64,000 nucleotides of DNA from Lotus japonicus (lineage: Eukaryota; Streptophyta; Magnoliopsida; Fabales; Fabaceae). The translations under genes were made by a program, and so were the position numbers. The stretch is taken from the NCBI RefSeq assembly GCF_012489685.1, contig NC_080045.1:64254722-64318721 (forward strand). Direction: 5' to 3'. Shown here piece by piece: positions 47,101-57,518 of the stretch (its first letter is position 1; each line of letters begins with the position of its first letter). The notes beneath the pieces are model-generated. The model saw nothing but the letters and a program-made list of their open reading frames with translations. It ran no database searches and had not been told where the DNA came from.

Positions 47101-49628
47101 GTATCACCCATCTGACTCCAGCTTGATGGTCTTTGGAACTTTAGATGGTGAAGTAGTTGTGATCAATCATGAGAATGAACATATTGTGAGTTATATTCCA
47201 TCACTTGGAGCAATGAATAGTGTCTTGGGTCTCTGTTGGCTCAAGAAATATCCCTCAAAGGTACGTTGCATGAAAAGACATTCGGTATAAATGGCATTTA
47301 CCATGGTTTCTATGTGGTGAATACTAGCTTCTAGATATTTTTTTTTGTAGTTATTGAAGTGATTGTCCTAGAATGCTTCATCAACTAACAGAATCTGTCA
47401 CATAGCTTGGTAGGGTCCAAAGTAGTTTAATGAGAGATGGCATTTTGTGATTTTCTCCAACAATGCTAGAACAACCTTGCCAGCCATAAGGATAATTAGT
47501 ATTTTTACTGTTGTTAGTATGGATATAAAGATTATATATTGAAGGAAGGCATCAGTTTTAGGAAGTATTTCATATTTCCATTCTGTATAGTTAGTTTTAG
47601 AGCATTTGTTCCTCCAGTTATATTAGTTTGAATGGCAATTTCTGATGCTGTTCTTTTTTCCTTGTTGCATGACACAGCTTATAGCAGGTTCAGACAATGG
47701 TTCCCTGAAATTGTATGATATCCACCAAGTTCCAAGAAAAATTACTAGCATATATGGGAATTCTGGTTGTGTTACCTTCGATGAATTTGACCAGTTGACA
47801 TCAGTTCATGTTAATGCTACGGACGAACTATTTCTTGCAAGTGGTTACTCAAAAAATGTTGCGTTGTATGACATCAACAGTGGAAAGCGCTTGCAAGTGT
47901 TCACAGATATGCATCAAGGGCATATTAATGTAGTTAAGTTTGCAAATCATTCCCCATCAATTTTTGCCACTTCATCTTTTGATCAGGATGTCAAGATGTG
48001 GGACTTGAGACAGAAACCAATACACCCTTGCTTCACTGCTTCAAGCTCTAAAGGAAATGTGATGGTTTGCTTTTCTCCAGATGACCAATATATTCTTGCA
48101 TCAGCAGTTGATAATGAGGTAACTTTTACTCAGTAGTGTGGTTAGTTACTCGTCACTGCATTCTTAGTGTAATTGCTAGAATAGGCTTTGCATATCATGA
48201 AATCTGCTTTAGCTTTTAAGCTATGAACGGTCTCCATTAGATTTTTGTTATCTATGTACAATAATTTGAATTAATTGCCTATATTCTTGTATTTCTTTTT
48301 GTTTGAACAACTTTATCTTGAATAAACATTTTTAGTATTCAGACTAATATTTAAACTTTAACAGGTTAGACAATTTCTGGCTGTTGATGGTAGGCTTCAC
48401 TTAGTTTTCGATATAGCTCCCACCGAGAGTTCTCAAAATTACACCCGTTCTTATTACATGAATGGGAGGGACTACATTATAAGTGGGAGTTGTGATGAAC
48501 ACATCGTCCGTATTTGCTGTGCTCAAACAGGGAGGCGCCTGAGAGATATTTCCCTGGAGGTACATCATTCATATAATTTATGTACTTTACTGGCTGGGCC
48601 AGATTTGTGTAGTAAGTTATATAACGTGAGAGGGAGGGATATGGAGAGAGACTGAGAAAGTAACAAATCTCCCAAAAGGGGGGCAGAGTAAATTCCGTAT
48701 TCCATAGAAGTAATTTATAACAGGGCTGCACCGCACCCTCTGTGAAGGCTGTCTGCAGTTTCCTGCCTTGCCTGTATGATTATATTTACTCATATTTTTC
48801 TATCAAACGAGTCATGTATCAAAATCCAGCATGGAGAGGAACACAAATGATTGATGTATGCTTATTATGCTTTCATGTCATGGAATCATTGATCCATTGT
48901 GTTAACATCAATTGTTTACTTGTATGCAGGGAAGAAGTTTAGGAAGTTCCATGTTTGTTCAATCTTTGAGGGGTGACCCTTTCCGGGTAAGTTATGTTCA
49001 GCTCTTTCTCTTGGTAAAAAAAAAAGGCCAACCCTAGATAGCAGCCTAATAGGGAAGTGAACAATATGTTACTTTATAGGGTGGGATACTTGTACTTTGT
49101 AAATGTTTTTTGGAAGGCAGGAAATAGTTGCTTTATATTTTTTATCTCTACGAGTAAACACATTTCTTTAGCCTAATGTAATTCTTCTTCCCTTTACTAT
49201 GATTCTATGAACAAAATTTAGTACCACAACGCTTACTTAATTTGACTTCTTGTTTCTTTCGAATGTGTTGTATGCAGGATTTCAACATGAGTGTGTTAGC
49301 AGCCTACATGCGGCCAGGCTCCAAGTCTGAAATTGTTAAGGTTTGTAACCTTTGTCCTTATATGCATATCATTCAAAAGCATCACAATCTTAATGGTATG
49401 TTAATTGCTGTGTTAGTTCTCTTTTACATGTCGTGTAGATGCTAGCACTTAACTTTTCTTAGTAAAAGTAATAACAAAAAATTAATAAAAAAGGGTACGC
49501 TATTCATATTTTTGTTGAGTTTTGATTTATGTTTGTTTTTGCAGGTCAATTTACTAGCATCTAGTGGTGATGCAGAAGATGACTCTGATGACCAGCGCCC
49601 TTGCCTGTCCCACAGTATGGGAGCTTGA
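44125..49628 (+). CDS. LRR and WD40-repeat protein with DWD box, DHU1-like (ten exons)
   Basis: Exons 44125-44156, 44444-44510, 44752-45005, 45500-46088, 46622-47260, 47678-48118, 48365-48559, 48930-48986, 49278-49340, 49545-49628; all GT..AG, joined frame 806 residues. Leucine-rich repeats lie around residues 95-210 (LRVVELQDVSF, MHTLNLDFSS, MPNLRCLSM, LPSLVELRFQYW). An acidic linker follows, then WD40 repeats from about 440 to 740 (FGTLDGEVVVINHE, LIAGSDNGSLKLYDI, IFATSSFDQDVKMWDLR). W635-D636-L637-R638 is a DWD box, the motif by which WD40 proteins dock on DDB1 in CUL4 ubiquitin ligases. The LRR + WD40 combination and the start MAVDIQTLEDRYIGFC match my memory of Arabidopsis DHU1 (DWD hypersensitive to UV-B 1), a negative regulator of UV-B signalling; the name is moderately sure. 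The last 80 residues carry an acidic cluster (GDAEDDSDDQ). Confidence 0.88.
46177..46199 (+). repeat. (CT)n microsatellite in intron 4
   Basis: About 11 CT units in the intron between exons 4 and 5 of the LRR-WD40 gene. Confidence 0.75.
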
Positions 49629-50721
49629 TGTGCGACTTTGTATGTATTATTATGCAGAAGTGACTTTCAACTTGTGTTCTGTAGAATTATGATCACAATT
49701 TTGGTTAATAATTAGTTCAGCTGAGGTTAACCTTACTGGTAATGTAAATCCAATCCAACTAGTGTAAAATAAAAGGCATCTCTGTAATGACTCAGAAGTT
49801 GCAGTGACCACAAACAGGTGTTTGTGAAACCTACTTTTGTATGGTAATATATGAGATGATATGATGAAGAAGCTGAATATGTGGTGTGGCTGTTATTTGT
49901 TTTAGCATGAAAAAATGGAGCTAAATTGACCATTATTTGTCTCTTAACTCCTAAAGCCTAAAGGAATCTCAGAGCCTGTTTCCATTCCATCTAAGATCAT
50001 AAAATTAAAATAGAAATAAATCACTTAATATACTTAATTTCAAAACAATCAAAATGTAAATGGCTTTATTTCATTGGTTGAGTTGAGAAGATGGTATTTA
50101 CTACTTAGTCTTGTGACAAGAGGTGGAGCGAGGTAAAAAAGAACTTGAGAATATAGTTAAAAACGATCAATGTCTTATAATTAGAATTTTGATTATATGT
50201 AATGGTGTAGTGTTATGTATATAGTCGACCTCACTTAGTGTGATAAAAGTAGTGACTGAGTGTTGAATAGGTAGAAATGCAGTTCCTATTCTATTATGGA
50301 AGAGGTGCCTATGTACTTCCTTTCACTATTTCTCTCTTGCCATCACAATCTACATCAAAAGTCACGTCTATCACTTATTTTGCTTTCTATCTCAAGCTAT
50401 ACAAATCATTTTTCTTCCCACAAATATCAATGCACCATTGAGATATACACACTCACACAGAGTAATGGTTACAAGCACAAAAGGACGAAGGCAAAGGAAG
50501 GAACTAGAAGGGTTGGTAGGTGCATGCAGAAACCTCGTGTGTGGAGACCCTGAACCATTGCTTGCTGTCTCATCCTGTCTCGTACAAGCCACCGACTCTA
50601 CCAATATTCTATTGCATCCGACAAGTGACCCTTCTGCTTTACATATTATTTTACCATCACCAACTCTGCATGTTAAGGCTACACCCAACTTTAACTGCAC
50701 CATTTTTCAAGCCTTCTCGAC
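49629..50721. other. intergenic, promoter side of the GASA gene
   Basis: 3' flank of the LRR-WD40 gene and upstream region of the GASA gene. Long frames at 50296-50776 on both strands are chance; they run into the GASA TATA region and have no domain. Confidence 0.5.
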
Positions 50722-50729
50722 TATAAATA
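50722..50729 (+). promoter_or_regulatory. TATA box of the GASA gene
   Basis: TATAAATA 88 bp before the start codon. Confidence 0.7.
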
Positions 50730-50809
50730 CATACTTACTCTTGCTAGTGCTTGCTACTTCACAAGCTCCTTCTTGAAAAACATACAATTAGCAACTCCCA
50801 AAAGCGAAG

Positions 50810-51284
50810 ATGAAGCTTCCCTTTGCAACAATGCTACTCTGTTCCCTTCTTCTTAGCTCCTCTTTCTTGGAGCTAGCCATTGCCTATCAAGATTCACGTA
50901 AGATCGATTTTCTTTACCTATTATGAAATATGTGCATGTTCTGAAAATCCTTTTCTAAAGTGTCATAATCAATTTTGGGGGAGAAACTTAACATTCTGTG
51001 AGTGGTTTCTGTATTTGATTTTGATATTTTTGAACTCAGCACTTTGATGGGTATATATTCTGATGTTATTTATATTAATTTTCCTAATGTAAATGACAGC
51101 GGATTGCAGCAAAAAATGCTCAGATAGGTGCTCTGTGGCACAAGTTCAAGACAGGTGCCTCAAGTACTGCGGAATTTGCTGCCAAGAGTGCAAGTGTGTT
51201 CCTTCTGGGACATATGGGAACAAGCACGAATGCCCTTGCTACAGGGACAAGCTTAACAACAAGGGCAAGCCCAAATGCCCTTGA
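50810..51284 (+). CDS. GASA/snakin peptide (gibberellin-regulated), two exons
   Basis: Exons 50810-50897 and 51100-51284 join (C|CG codon) to 90 residues. Residues 1-25 are a classic signal peptide ([20 protein letters not shown], then ELAIA) with cleavage expected before YQDS. The mature peptide has exactly 12 cysteines in the GASA order: CSKKCSDRC, then [19 protein letters not shown], then HECPCYRD, ending KGKPKCP. The short mature protein with almost no linker is snakin-1-like. Known roles: secreted disulfide-rich peptides, some antimicrobial, others acting in gibberellin-dependent growth and redox control. Phase-1 intron after the signal peptide is usual. Which GASA subgroup it belongs to cannot be fixed from one sequence. 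Confidence 0.95.
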
Positions 51285-51975
51285 ACCAGAGAATCCATGC
51301 ATGCATGTGTATTTTGCTGTTCTGTTTAGGAGTTCACTGAGTTATTTAATTAGTGTTATCATTATGCCAATTTCCAAATAATGTATGTTAGTTGTTAGAT
51401 CTGAAGAGGAATAAATTTGACATCAGTCAACGATAGAGCATTTCTGAGTTTGACTATTGATCCAGTCAGTGTTCTCCAACTTTCACACAAAAATTAAACA
51501 AGGGTTTATGAGTTGCATATTGTGAGTACCTAGGATTCTCCATCCCTAAAATTCTGAGTTCAAAATTTATTGAAAACACCTGATAAGCCGCACTTGCACA
51601 CATGTGACATGTCAGTCACTTCTTTTTTATCAAAGCATGTTCATAAATGAAGATCCTTTCTCGTTTGTCAGCTTCTTCCCTATCTCACCGATAAAACCAT
51701 ATCATGTAAGCATGAATATGATAATTACAATAATCTTATATGATCTCATATGAGTGACTTTTAAAAGACATGACATAATTCTCAAACAACTCTTTGTTAA
51801 CTAATCTGCAACTAATTAATTTGATCAGAAGGAAGAAAAGCTGTGCTACCACACGATCTCTTTGGCTCAAAAGGATATCGATTCTCCTCTTTGACTAGAA
51901 TCCAAGCAGCATATAAAGTACTCCCTTATTCTTCTGCTTTTCCATATACTGGCTTAAATCGTATGATCTAGCACT
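51285..51975. other. 3' flank of GASA gene, intergenic
   Basis: No gene or clear element seen. Confidence 0.45.
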
Positions 51976-52189
51976 GGATATGTTTTTGGCTTTTTCCTTG
52001 GTGACGGAAATACATCTGTCACAAAAACCTGATGTATATTATAAGTGTGCATCTTCTCTAAGTGGACACTTATTCTAAAACGGAGAGAGTAATATAAAAG
52101 GATTTAGTGTCGGAAGATGGAGCGAGAAGTCATCCGTCTAACAGATATTATTCCGTCACCAAGAAAGAAAGTAAAAAAATAGGGTATCC
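51976..52189. repeat. inverted-repeat element of about 214 bp
   Basis: CCTTGGTGACGGAAATACAT on the left matches the reverse complement of the right side (CTTGGTGACGGAATAATATC), and GGATA lies at both outer ends in opposite orientation. Probably a MITE; no clear target duplication. Confidence 0.45.
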
Positions 52190-52208
52190 CCTCAATAAAT
52201 TAATTCAA

Positions 52209-52390
52209 GGGTTAATTCCCTCAGTTTATAAGTGAATTTGATTTAAGTCTCTCTGACGAAAAATGATGTTTAGTGGCAGTAAAAAATCGCCAATAATTGT
52301 ATAATTAACCGTCACTAAATGTCATTTTTCGTCAGAGGGACTAAAATCAAACTTGCTTAAAAACTCAGAGACTAATTTAACCATTAACCT
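52209..52390. mobile_element. 182-bp fold-back MITE with 9-bp target duplication
   Basis: The two halves are inverted copies of each other: AGTCTCTCTGACGAAAAATG on the left against AGTCCCTCTGACGAAAAATG read in reverse from the right. TTAATTCAA flanks it perfectly at 52200-52208 and 52391-52399, a 9-bp duplication typical of Mutator-like elements. It ends 248 bp upstream of the TXNDC9-like start codon. Confidence 0.8.
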
Positions 52391-52638
52391 TTAATTCAAT
52401 GTCCCTAAATGAGAGTTAGGGGACATGTAGGTTAGGTGGGGGAGCTGCAGGGATCAATCCTAAGCGGGTGCAATTTATCTTTCAAATGTACCAAAAAAAT
52501 AAAAAATAAAAAAATTAATTCAATTGAGACGGTGTCGTATCGACCTTCACGTTCATCGCTTTGATACATTTTTGAATTTTTATTGAAGAACAGAGCGAGG
52601 GAGAGAAAGAGAGAGATCTGGGAGTGAAAGAAAGAAAG

Positions 52639-54021
52639 ATGGATAAGGGAAAGATCCAAGAGGTGATCGAGAAGCAAGTCCTCACGGTGGTTCAAGCCGT
52701 CGAGGACAAGATCGACGATGAGATCTCCGCCCTCGACCGCCTCGACTCCGACGATCTCGAATCCCTCCGTGAGCGCCGCCTTCACCAGATGAAAAAGATG
52801 GCCGAGAAGCGTAACCGTTGGATCTCCCTCGGACACGGCGATTACTCCGAGCTTCCCTCCGAGAAAGACTTCTTCTCCGTTGTCAAGGCCAGTGATCGCG
52901 TCGTCTGCCATTTCTTCCGCGAAAATTGGCCCTGCAAGGTAGAATTTCAATCCCTAATTTGAAATCAAATTCATAATTGCGATGCGTTTTACCTAATTTG
53001 CTTAGCTTCATGATTATGCTGGAAAATTAGTTGCGGAAGCTGATTAGATATGGTTTCTGAAAGTTTTCAGAGGTGTTTGTTCATTGAAATCAGAAATTGC
53101 ACCTTAAGATAGCACAAATATGACATTGAATTCATACTTAGGAAGAGTTTCCTTTTGAAATTTCTGTTTACCATGTGATAATGCAAAAGTGGAAGGGAAT
53201 GTACATGGAGAAAATTGTTTATCTATATGCAGTTGGCAGTGGCAAGATAGAAGCCATGAAAGACGCATCGAGTTGTTTCGTTTAGTTTTATCATTGTAGA
53301 AGACTCAGCTACATTTGCCACAATTTTAATTTCAATTCAGCAAGTACTAAAATTGATAATAACCTGTAATGTTCACAATTTCAGTGTTTTTCTAACATTG
53401 ATATCATTTCTATATAAAATTTAAAGGTAGTAGTCTATTGAAAAACATTGATAACATTGATACATGTGCCACAATTTGAATTTTAGTCTCACTAATAGCG
53501 TTCACAAATTTGGCGTTTTCTTATTGAGAAGGTGTTTAATTTGCAGGTTGCAGACAAGCATTTAGGCGTGTTGGCAAAGCAGCATATCGAAACTCGTTTT
53601 GTGAAGATTAATGCTGAAAAAAGTCCGTTTTTGGCTGAGAAGCTCAAGATCACTGTTCTTCCAACTCTTGCCCTCATAAAGAATGCCAAAGTGGATGATT
53701 ATGTGGTATGTGCATAAAGGGCACCATTGTCAGTGAAGTTGATACGTATTACTTACCAGAAATGTTATGTTTGGCAGGTTTCTCCTTTTTATTTAAGTAG
53801 ATTTAGAATCATCAATATGATAATGGTTTCTGTTTTAGGTGGGATTTGATGAACTTGGTGGAACTGATGATTTTAGCACCGAGGATTTGGAAGAAAGATT
53901 AGCTAAAGCTCAAGTCATCTTTTTGGAGGGTGAATCATCAATTCATCAAGCAAGGTCCACTGCACAATCCAAAAGAAGTGTTCGGCAGGCCACAAGGGCA
54001 GATTCATCAGATTCAGAGTAA
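52639..54021 (+). CDS. thioredoxin-domain protein TXNDC9/phosducin-like 3 homologue
   Basis: Exons 52639-52938, 53547-53705 and 53839-54021 join in phase 0 to 213 residues. The first ATG in frame is MDKGKIQEVIEK. An N-terminal helical region (residues 1-65, rich in charged residues, likely coiled coil) leads into a thioredoxin fold: VVCHFFRENWPCK, then HIETRFVKINAEKSPFLAEK, KITVLPTLALIKNAK and VGFDELGGTDDFST. Known for the family: TXNDC9/PLP3 binds the chaperonin CCT/TRiC and helps tubulin and actin folding. The active-site position reads WPCK, with one cysteine only, so thiol-disulfide oxidoreductase activity is not expected. Human TXNDC9 is 226 residues, so length agrees. The C terminus is Ser/Asp-rich (RADSSDSE), a likely CK2-type site. 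Confidence 0.93.
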
Positions 54022-54915
54022 CTTTAACTTGCTTGATGAGTTTTATTTATGTTGCTCTCCTGGAAAAAATGAGCATCTAGGTCATACTATAATTGTAGTC
54101 TTCTTGACTACCTTGTGTGTAATCTTCTAAGATTTGATATCATGATTCTAGATCTGATTCTAGAAGATCTAGTGTTTCTAGCAGTGGCTATTACTGTTGC
54201 GAAGATCATCATTTTTGCTGAAATATTTTTGAGAAAATCATCTGCTTGTACTAAATGATGTTAGTCATTGTGAGTAATTCTACAAGGTTTGAGATTGACA
54301 CAATCTTTATCGTGTTTGTGTTTTGCAAATATGTTTATGCTAAGTGGTACTTTACATTATTCTTTCAAATATAGCAACTTAAGATTCATAATTATTCCAT
54401 TATTCCTTTAGTGAAGCGAATGAATAAGGGCTAGATCTTAAAGATATTAGTGGAGCAACAAGTTTTCTTAGAGATTTTTTAATGGCAAATTGTTTGACTT
54501 GTAATTTCATATCAAGATTAGGATCAGATTATTTTATACTTGGAAGTAAAACACAACTCTTTTTTGTTGACAACTCTCTACAGGTGCAGTTGTGAAACCT
54601 CGTTTATTATTTCGTGATTAAATGTGAAATCAGATAATAAAACTAATATCTTCTCAAATCAAATAGGGGCTGAAATTAATGTTCCCTTCCAATATAACCA
54701 AATACTCTTTGATGGGCTTCTATGATTTGAAAATGTATTTTTTTTTTGTTACAAAGGAAAATATTTGAAAATGTATATATAAATCATTAATTAAATCTCA
54801 CGTTCTTACAAAGAAAATAAAATCAAAATGCGTTTTGAATTATATCCACTTCTTTCATGCATTTTCATTAACAAAATTATTGGTCTAGAGTTACTTATCC
54901 CTTGCATTCTTCTAT
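54022..54915. other. intergenic between convergent TXNDC9-like and PPR genes
   Basis: Contains one poly(A)-stub insertion at 54725-54776. No gene seen. Confidence 0.5.
54725..54776 (-). repeat. poly(A)-stub insertion with perfect 14-bp target duplication
   Basis: ATTTGAAAATGTAT at 54725-54738 and 54763-54776 brackets 24 bases that read ATTTTCCTTTGTAAC plus nine A on the minus strand. This is the longest stub body seen and the best one to trace to a parent element. Confidence 0.75.
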
Positions 54916-56832
54916 CTAGTAACAGCTCACTGATTGACAATGGCTTGGTGCTTTCATATGCTTCGCCAATCCAGTCAATGTAAGATAAATGCCCTCAATT
55001 TGAGGATGAGACAAATAGCCAACAAGAAATTCATGTACAACTCCATCCACACTAATCCAGCTACTTCCTGGCTGCTTCTTGATGCCCTTCTCTCTCATTT
55101 CCAACCGCAGTGCTGAGACATCATTCCATTGCCTATCAGAAGCAAGTGCATTAGCTAACATAACATAGCCTCCAGAACTAGTTGGGTCTACTTCAACAAG
55201 CCTCTTCGAAACCTCTTGAGCCAACTCAACTCTAGAGTGGAGCAAACAACCTCCAAGCAGAGCACCCCAGACAAAATTGTTAGGCTTGAAAGGCATGGAA
55301 GTCACAACTTCAATAGCTTCTTCAATGCATCCCACTCTTGCAAGGAGATCAATGTAACAAGCATAATGTTCCAATGTAAGAGAAGTGGAAAAGCTCATGT
55401 CTCTGAAAATCTGACGTCCTCTCTCCAAGAACCCAGAGTGACTGCATGCACTCAGAGCACCAAGAAATGTTCCAGCATTGGGTTGCAAGCCAAATTCTGG
55501 CATTTTGTAGAAGAGTCTCAATGCATCCTCTCCTTCACCGTTTACAGCAAGACCCATGATCATTGCATTAAACAAGACAACATCTTTGGAGACTGCATGC
55601 TCAAAAACTTCCTTTGCCCTATCCAATCTGCCACATTTAGAATACATGTCAATTAAAGATGTCGCCAGAATTTGGTTTGAACCAATGTTACCTTTATGTC
55701 CTATGGATATAAGGTATTCATGAACCCATTTGCCAAGACTCAAATCACCAATTTGAGCACAGGCTGACAGGACACTAACCATTGTAACGTGGTTAGGTCT
55801 AGTGGTTCCTTCTTTTACCATAATCCGAAAAAGACTTAAACCCTCCACAGGGCAACCATCCTGAACATATGCACTTATCATAGCATTCCAAGGAACCACA
55901 CCTCTTTTTCCTGCAGCAGAAATTCGGTCAAACCTTTCTCTACTCTTCTCAACATTCCCCCATTTCCCAAACAAATAGACTAAAACCGTGTTAACCGAAT
56001 CATGACAGCTTTCTCCATTACTCGTGCTATCATCAATCAATTCTGAAAGAAAGTAAACCCATCTCTCAATTTTTGATATCTCAAGGCTAGAGCAAGCTGA
56101 TAAAACACTAACCATGGTATCATTTTGGGGACGCAAGTTCTGCCTAACCATCATGTGGAAAAGCTGCAAAACCTCCTCACCATGACCAGACTGAGCATAA
56201 CCAGTGATCAAAGAAGTCCAGCATGTAACTTCACTTCTATCAGGAATTTCATCAAACACTTTACGTGCAAACACCACATTACGAAAGCCTCTAGCATACA
56301 CTGCAACCAACCCATTACTAACAGAAGGGTCATTGAGATAACCCATCTTCTGAATGTGGGCATGAACCTGTTCAGCACAACGAGCATCTTTGGACCGAAA
56401 GCAAACCTTAAGGAGAAAAGAGAAGGTGAAGTCATTGGGTGCAAGTACACGGTGCTTCAAATCGTTGAACAGTGAGAAGACATGGGAAACGTGACCCTGT
56501 TCAGCGAGGACTCTGATGATGGCGTTGAAAGGGAAGATGTTTGGATTGTGTAGATAGTGAAAGACCCTGAGAGCAATGCGAGGTGGGTAGTGGCCAATGA
56601 GGCGCGTAGCGAGGAGATTGTCTTGGTGTGCGCCGAGTTGGAAAATGCGTGCATGGATTTGGAGAAGATGAGAACGCGGAATGTGGCCCTGTAAGAGGTT
56701 TGTGAAGGTGGTAGGAGTGTGATCAACTATGGAACACGAAGAGCGAAAGGGAAGAAGATAGCAATGTTTGAACTTCTGGGTGAAGTGAAGAGACAATGGA
56801 AGCATGTCTCTTTGGTGTCCGACAATTATCAA
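54916..56832 (-). CDS. PLS-class pentatricopeptide repeat protein with E/E+ end
   Basis: Single frame of 638 codons; a second in-frame ATG at 56805 (MLPLSLHFTQ) gives 629 residues and may be the true start, because a TATA-like TTTATAAGG sits only about 20 bases upstream of the first ATG. The N terminus is a likely organelle-targeting peptide. PLS-type repeats run from about residue 65 (for example TCWTSLITGYAQSGHGEEVL, VPWNAMISAYVQDG, VLFNAMIMGLAVNGEG). The C terminus shows E and E+ motifs (VWGALLGGCLLHSRVELA, KKQPGSSWISVDGVVHEF), with no DYW deaminase. Known role: C-to-U editing of chloroplast or mitochondrial RNA, recruiting a DYW partner in trans. Its first ~110 codons are duplicated as a broken copy at 61699-62022. 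Confidence 0.92.
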   Translation of the reverse strand: MIIVGHQRDMLPLSLHFTQKFKHCYLLPFRSSCSIVDHTPTTFTNLLQGHIPRSHLLQIHARIFQLGAHQDNLLATRLIGHYPPRIALRVFHYLHNPNIFPFNAIIRVLAEQGHVSHVFSLFNDLKHRVLAPNDFTFSFLLKVCFRSKDARCAEQVHAHIQKMGYLNDPSVSNGLVAVYARGFRNVVFARKVFDEIPDRSEVTCWTSLITGYAQSGHGEEVLQLFHMMVRQNLRPQNDTMVSVLSACSSLEISKIERWVYFLSELIDDSTSNGESCHDSVNTVLVYLFGKWGNVEKSRERFDRISAAGKRGVVPWNAMISAYVQDGCPVEGLSLFRIMVKEGTTRPNHVTMVSVLSACAQIGDLSLGKWVHEYLISIGHKGNIGSNQILATSLIDMYSKCGRLDRAKEVFEHAVSKDVVLFNAMIMGLAVNGEGEDALRLFYKMPEFGLQPNAGTFLGALSACSHSGFLERGRQIFRDMSFSTSLTLEHYACYIDLLARVGCIEEAIEVVTSMPFKPNNFVWGALLGGCLLHSRVELAQEVSKRLVEVDPTSSGGYVMLANALASDRQWNDVSALRLEMREKGIKKQPGSSWISVDGVVHEFLVGYLSHPQIEGIYLTLTGLAKHMKAPSHCQSVSCY

Positions 56833-56883
56833 TGGAACATAGTCCTTATAAATAGAGCGGGAATTGGGTTCTTCACCCCCAGC

Positions 56884-57242
56884 TAGGATTGTTCATGGTT
56901 CGGTTCTTTGCTTGAACCGAACCGAACCGAACCTGAACCAAAATTTTGGTTCGAGAGAACCGAACCGAACCGATATAGTATGGTTCGAACCGAACCGAAC
57001 CGGTTACAAATTTTGGTTAACCAGTTCGGTAAAATATGCATATTTATAGATGGTTCGAACCGAACTGAACCGATATACTATGGTTCGAACCGAACCGAAC
57101 CTGAATTGGTAGTTGATATTTTGGTTCGGTTACCGAACCGGTTTTTCAATTTAGGTTCGAGTTCGGTTCGGTTCTTAAACGGTTCGGTTTTCGGTTCGGT
57201 TATTGGTTAGCTTCGGTTCTCAGAGAACCATGAACAGTCCTA
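56884..57242. mobile_element. 359-bp hAT-type MITE made of GGTTCG/CGAACC repeats
   Basis: Starts TAGGATTGTTCATGGTTCGG and ends with its inverse (GAACCATGAACAGTCCTA). CCCCCAGC flanks it perfectly at 56876-56883 and 57243-57250, an 8-bp duplication as left by hAT transposases. The inside is a tangle of GAACCGAACCGAAC and its complement, so either strand can fold on itself. Elements of this kind (GTTCATGGTTCGGTT) are widespread in plants. Confidence 0.87.
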
Positions 57243-57257
57243 CCCCCAGCTATTGGG

Positions 57258-57443
57258 CTTGGCACCCTACTTTATTCAATACAAGATTTAAAGTTCCATG
57301 TCAATATGAGATTTAAAATTTCATATTTGTTTTAGTATGCAATGAATAGTTGAAAATGTGCCACACATGTTCAGTACAATTTTTTAAGTTTCGTATTGAA
57401 TACGGAACTTTAAATCTCGTATTGAATAAAGTGGGGTGTCAAG
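57258..57443. repeat. 186-bp inverted-repeat element (MITE-like)
   Basis: CTTGGCACCCTACTTTATTC at the left pairs with CTTGACACCCCACTTTATTC read in reverse from the right, extending about 40 bp to AGATTTAAAGTTCC. Absent from the duplicated segment. No clear target duplication. Confidence 0.68.
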
Positions 57444-57518
57444 CTTAATAGGTGGGGTGGCAAACTCAATTCCCAAATAGAGACATTGAATGGGCGAGAC
57501 TAAGTTCGACATACATGT

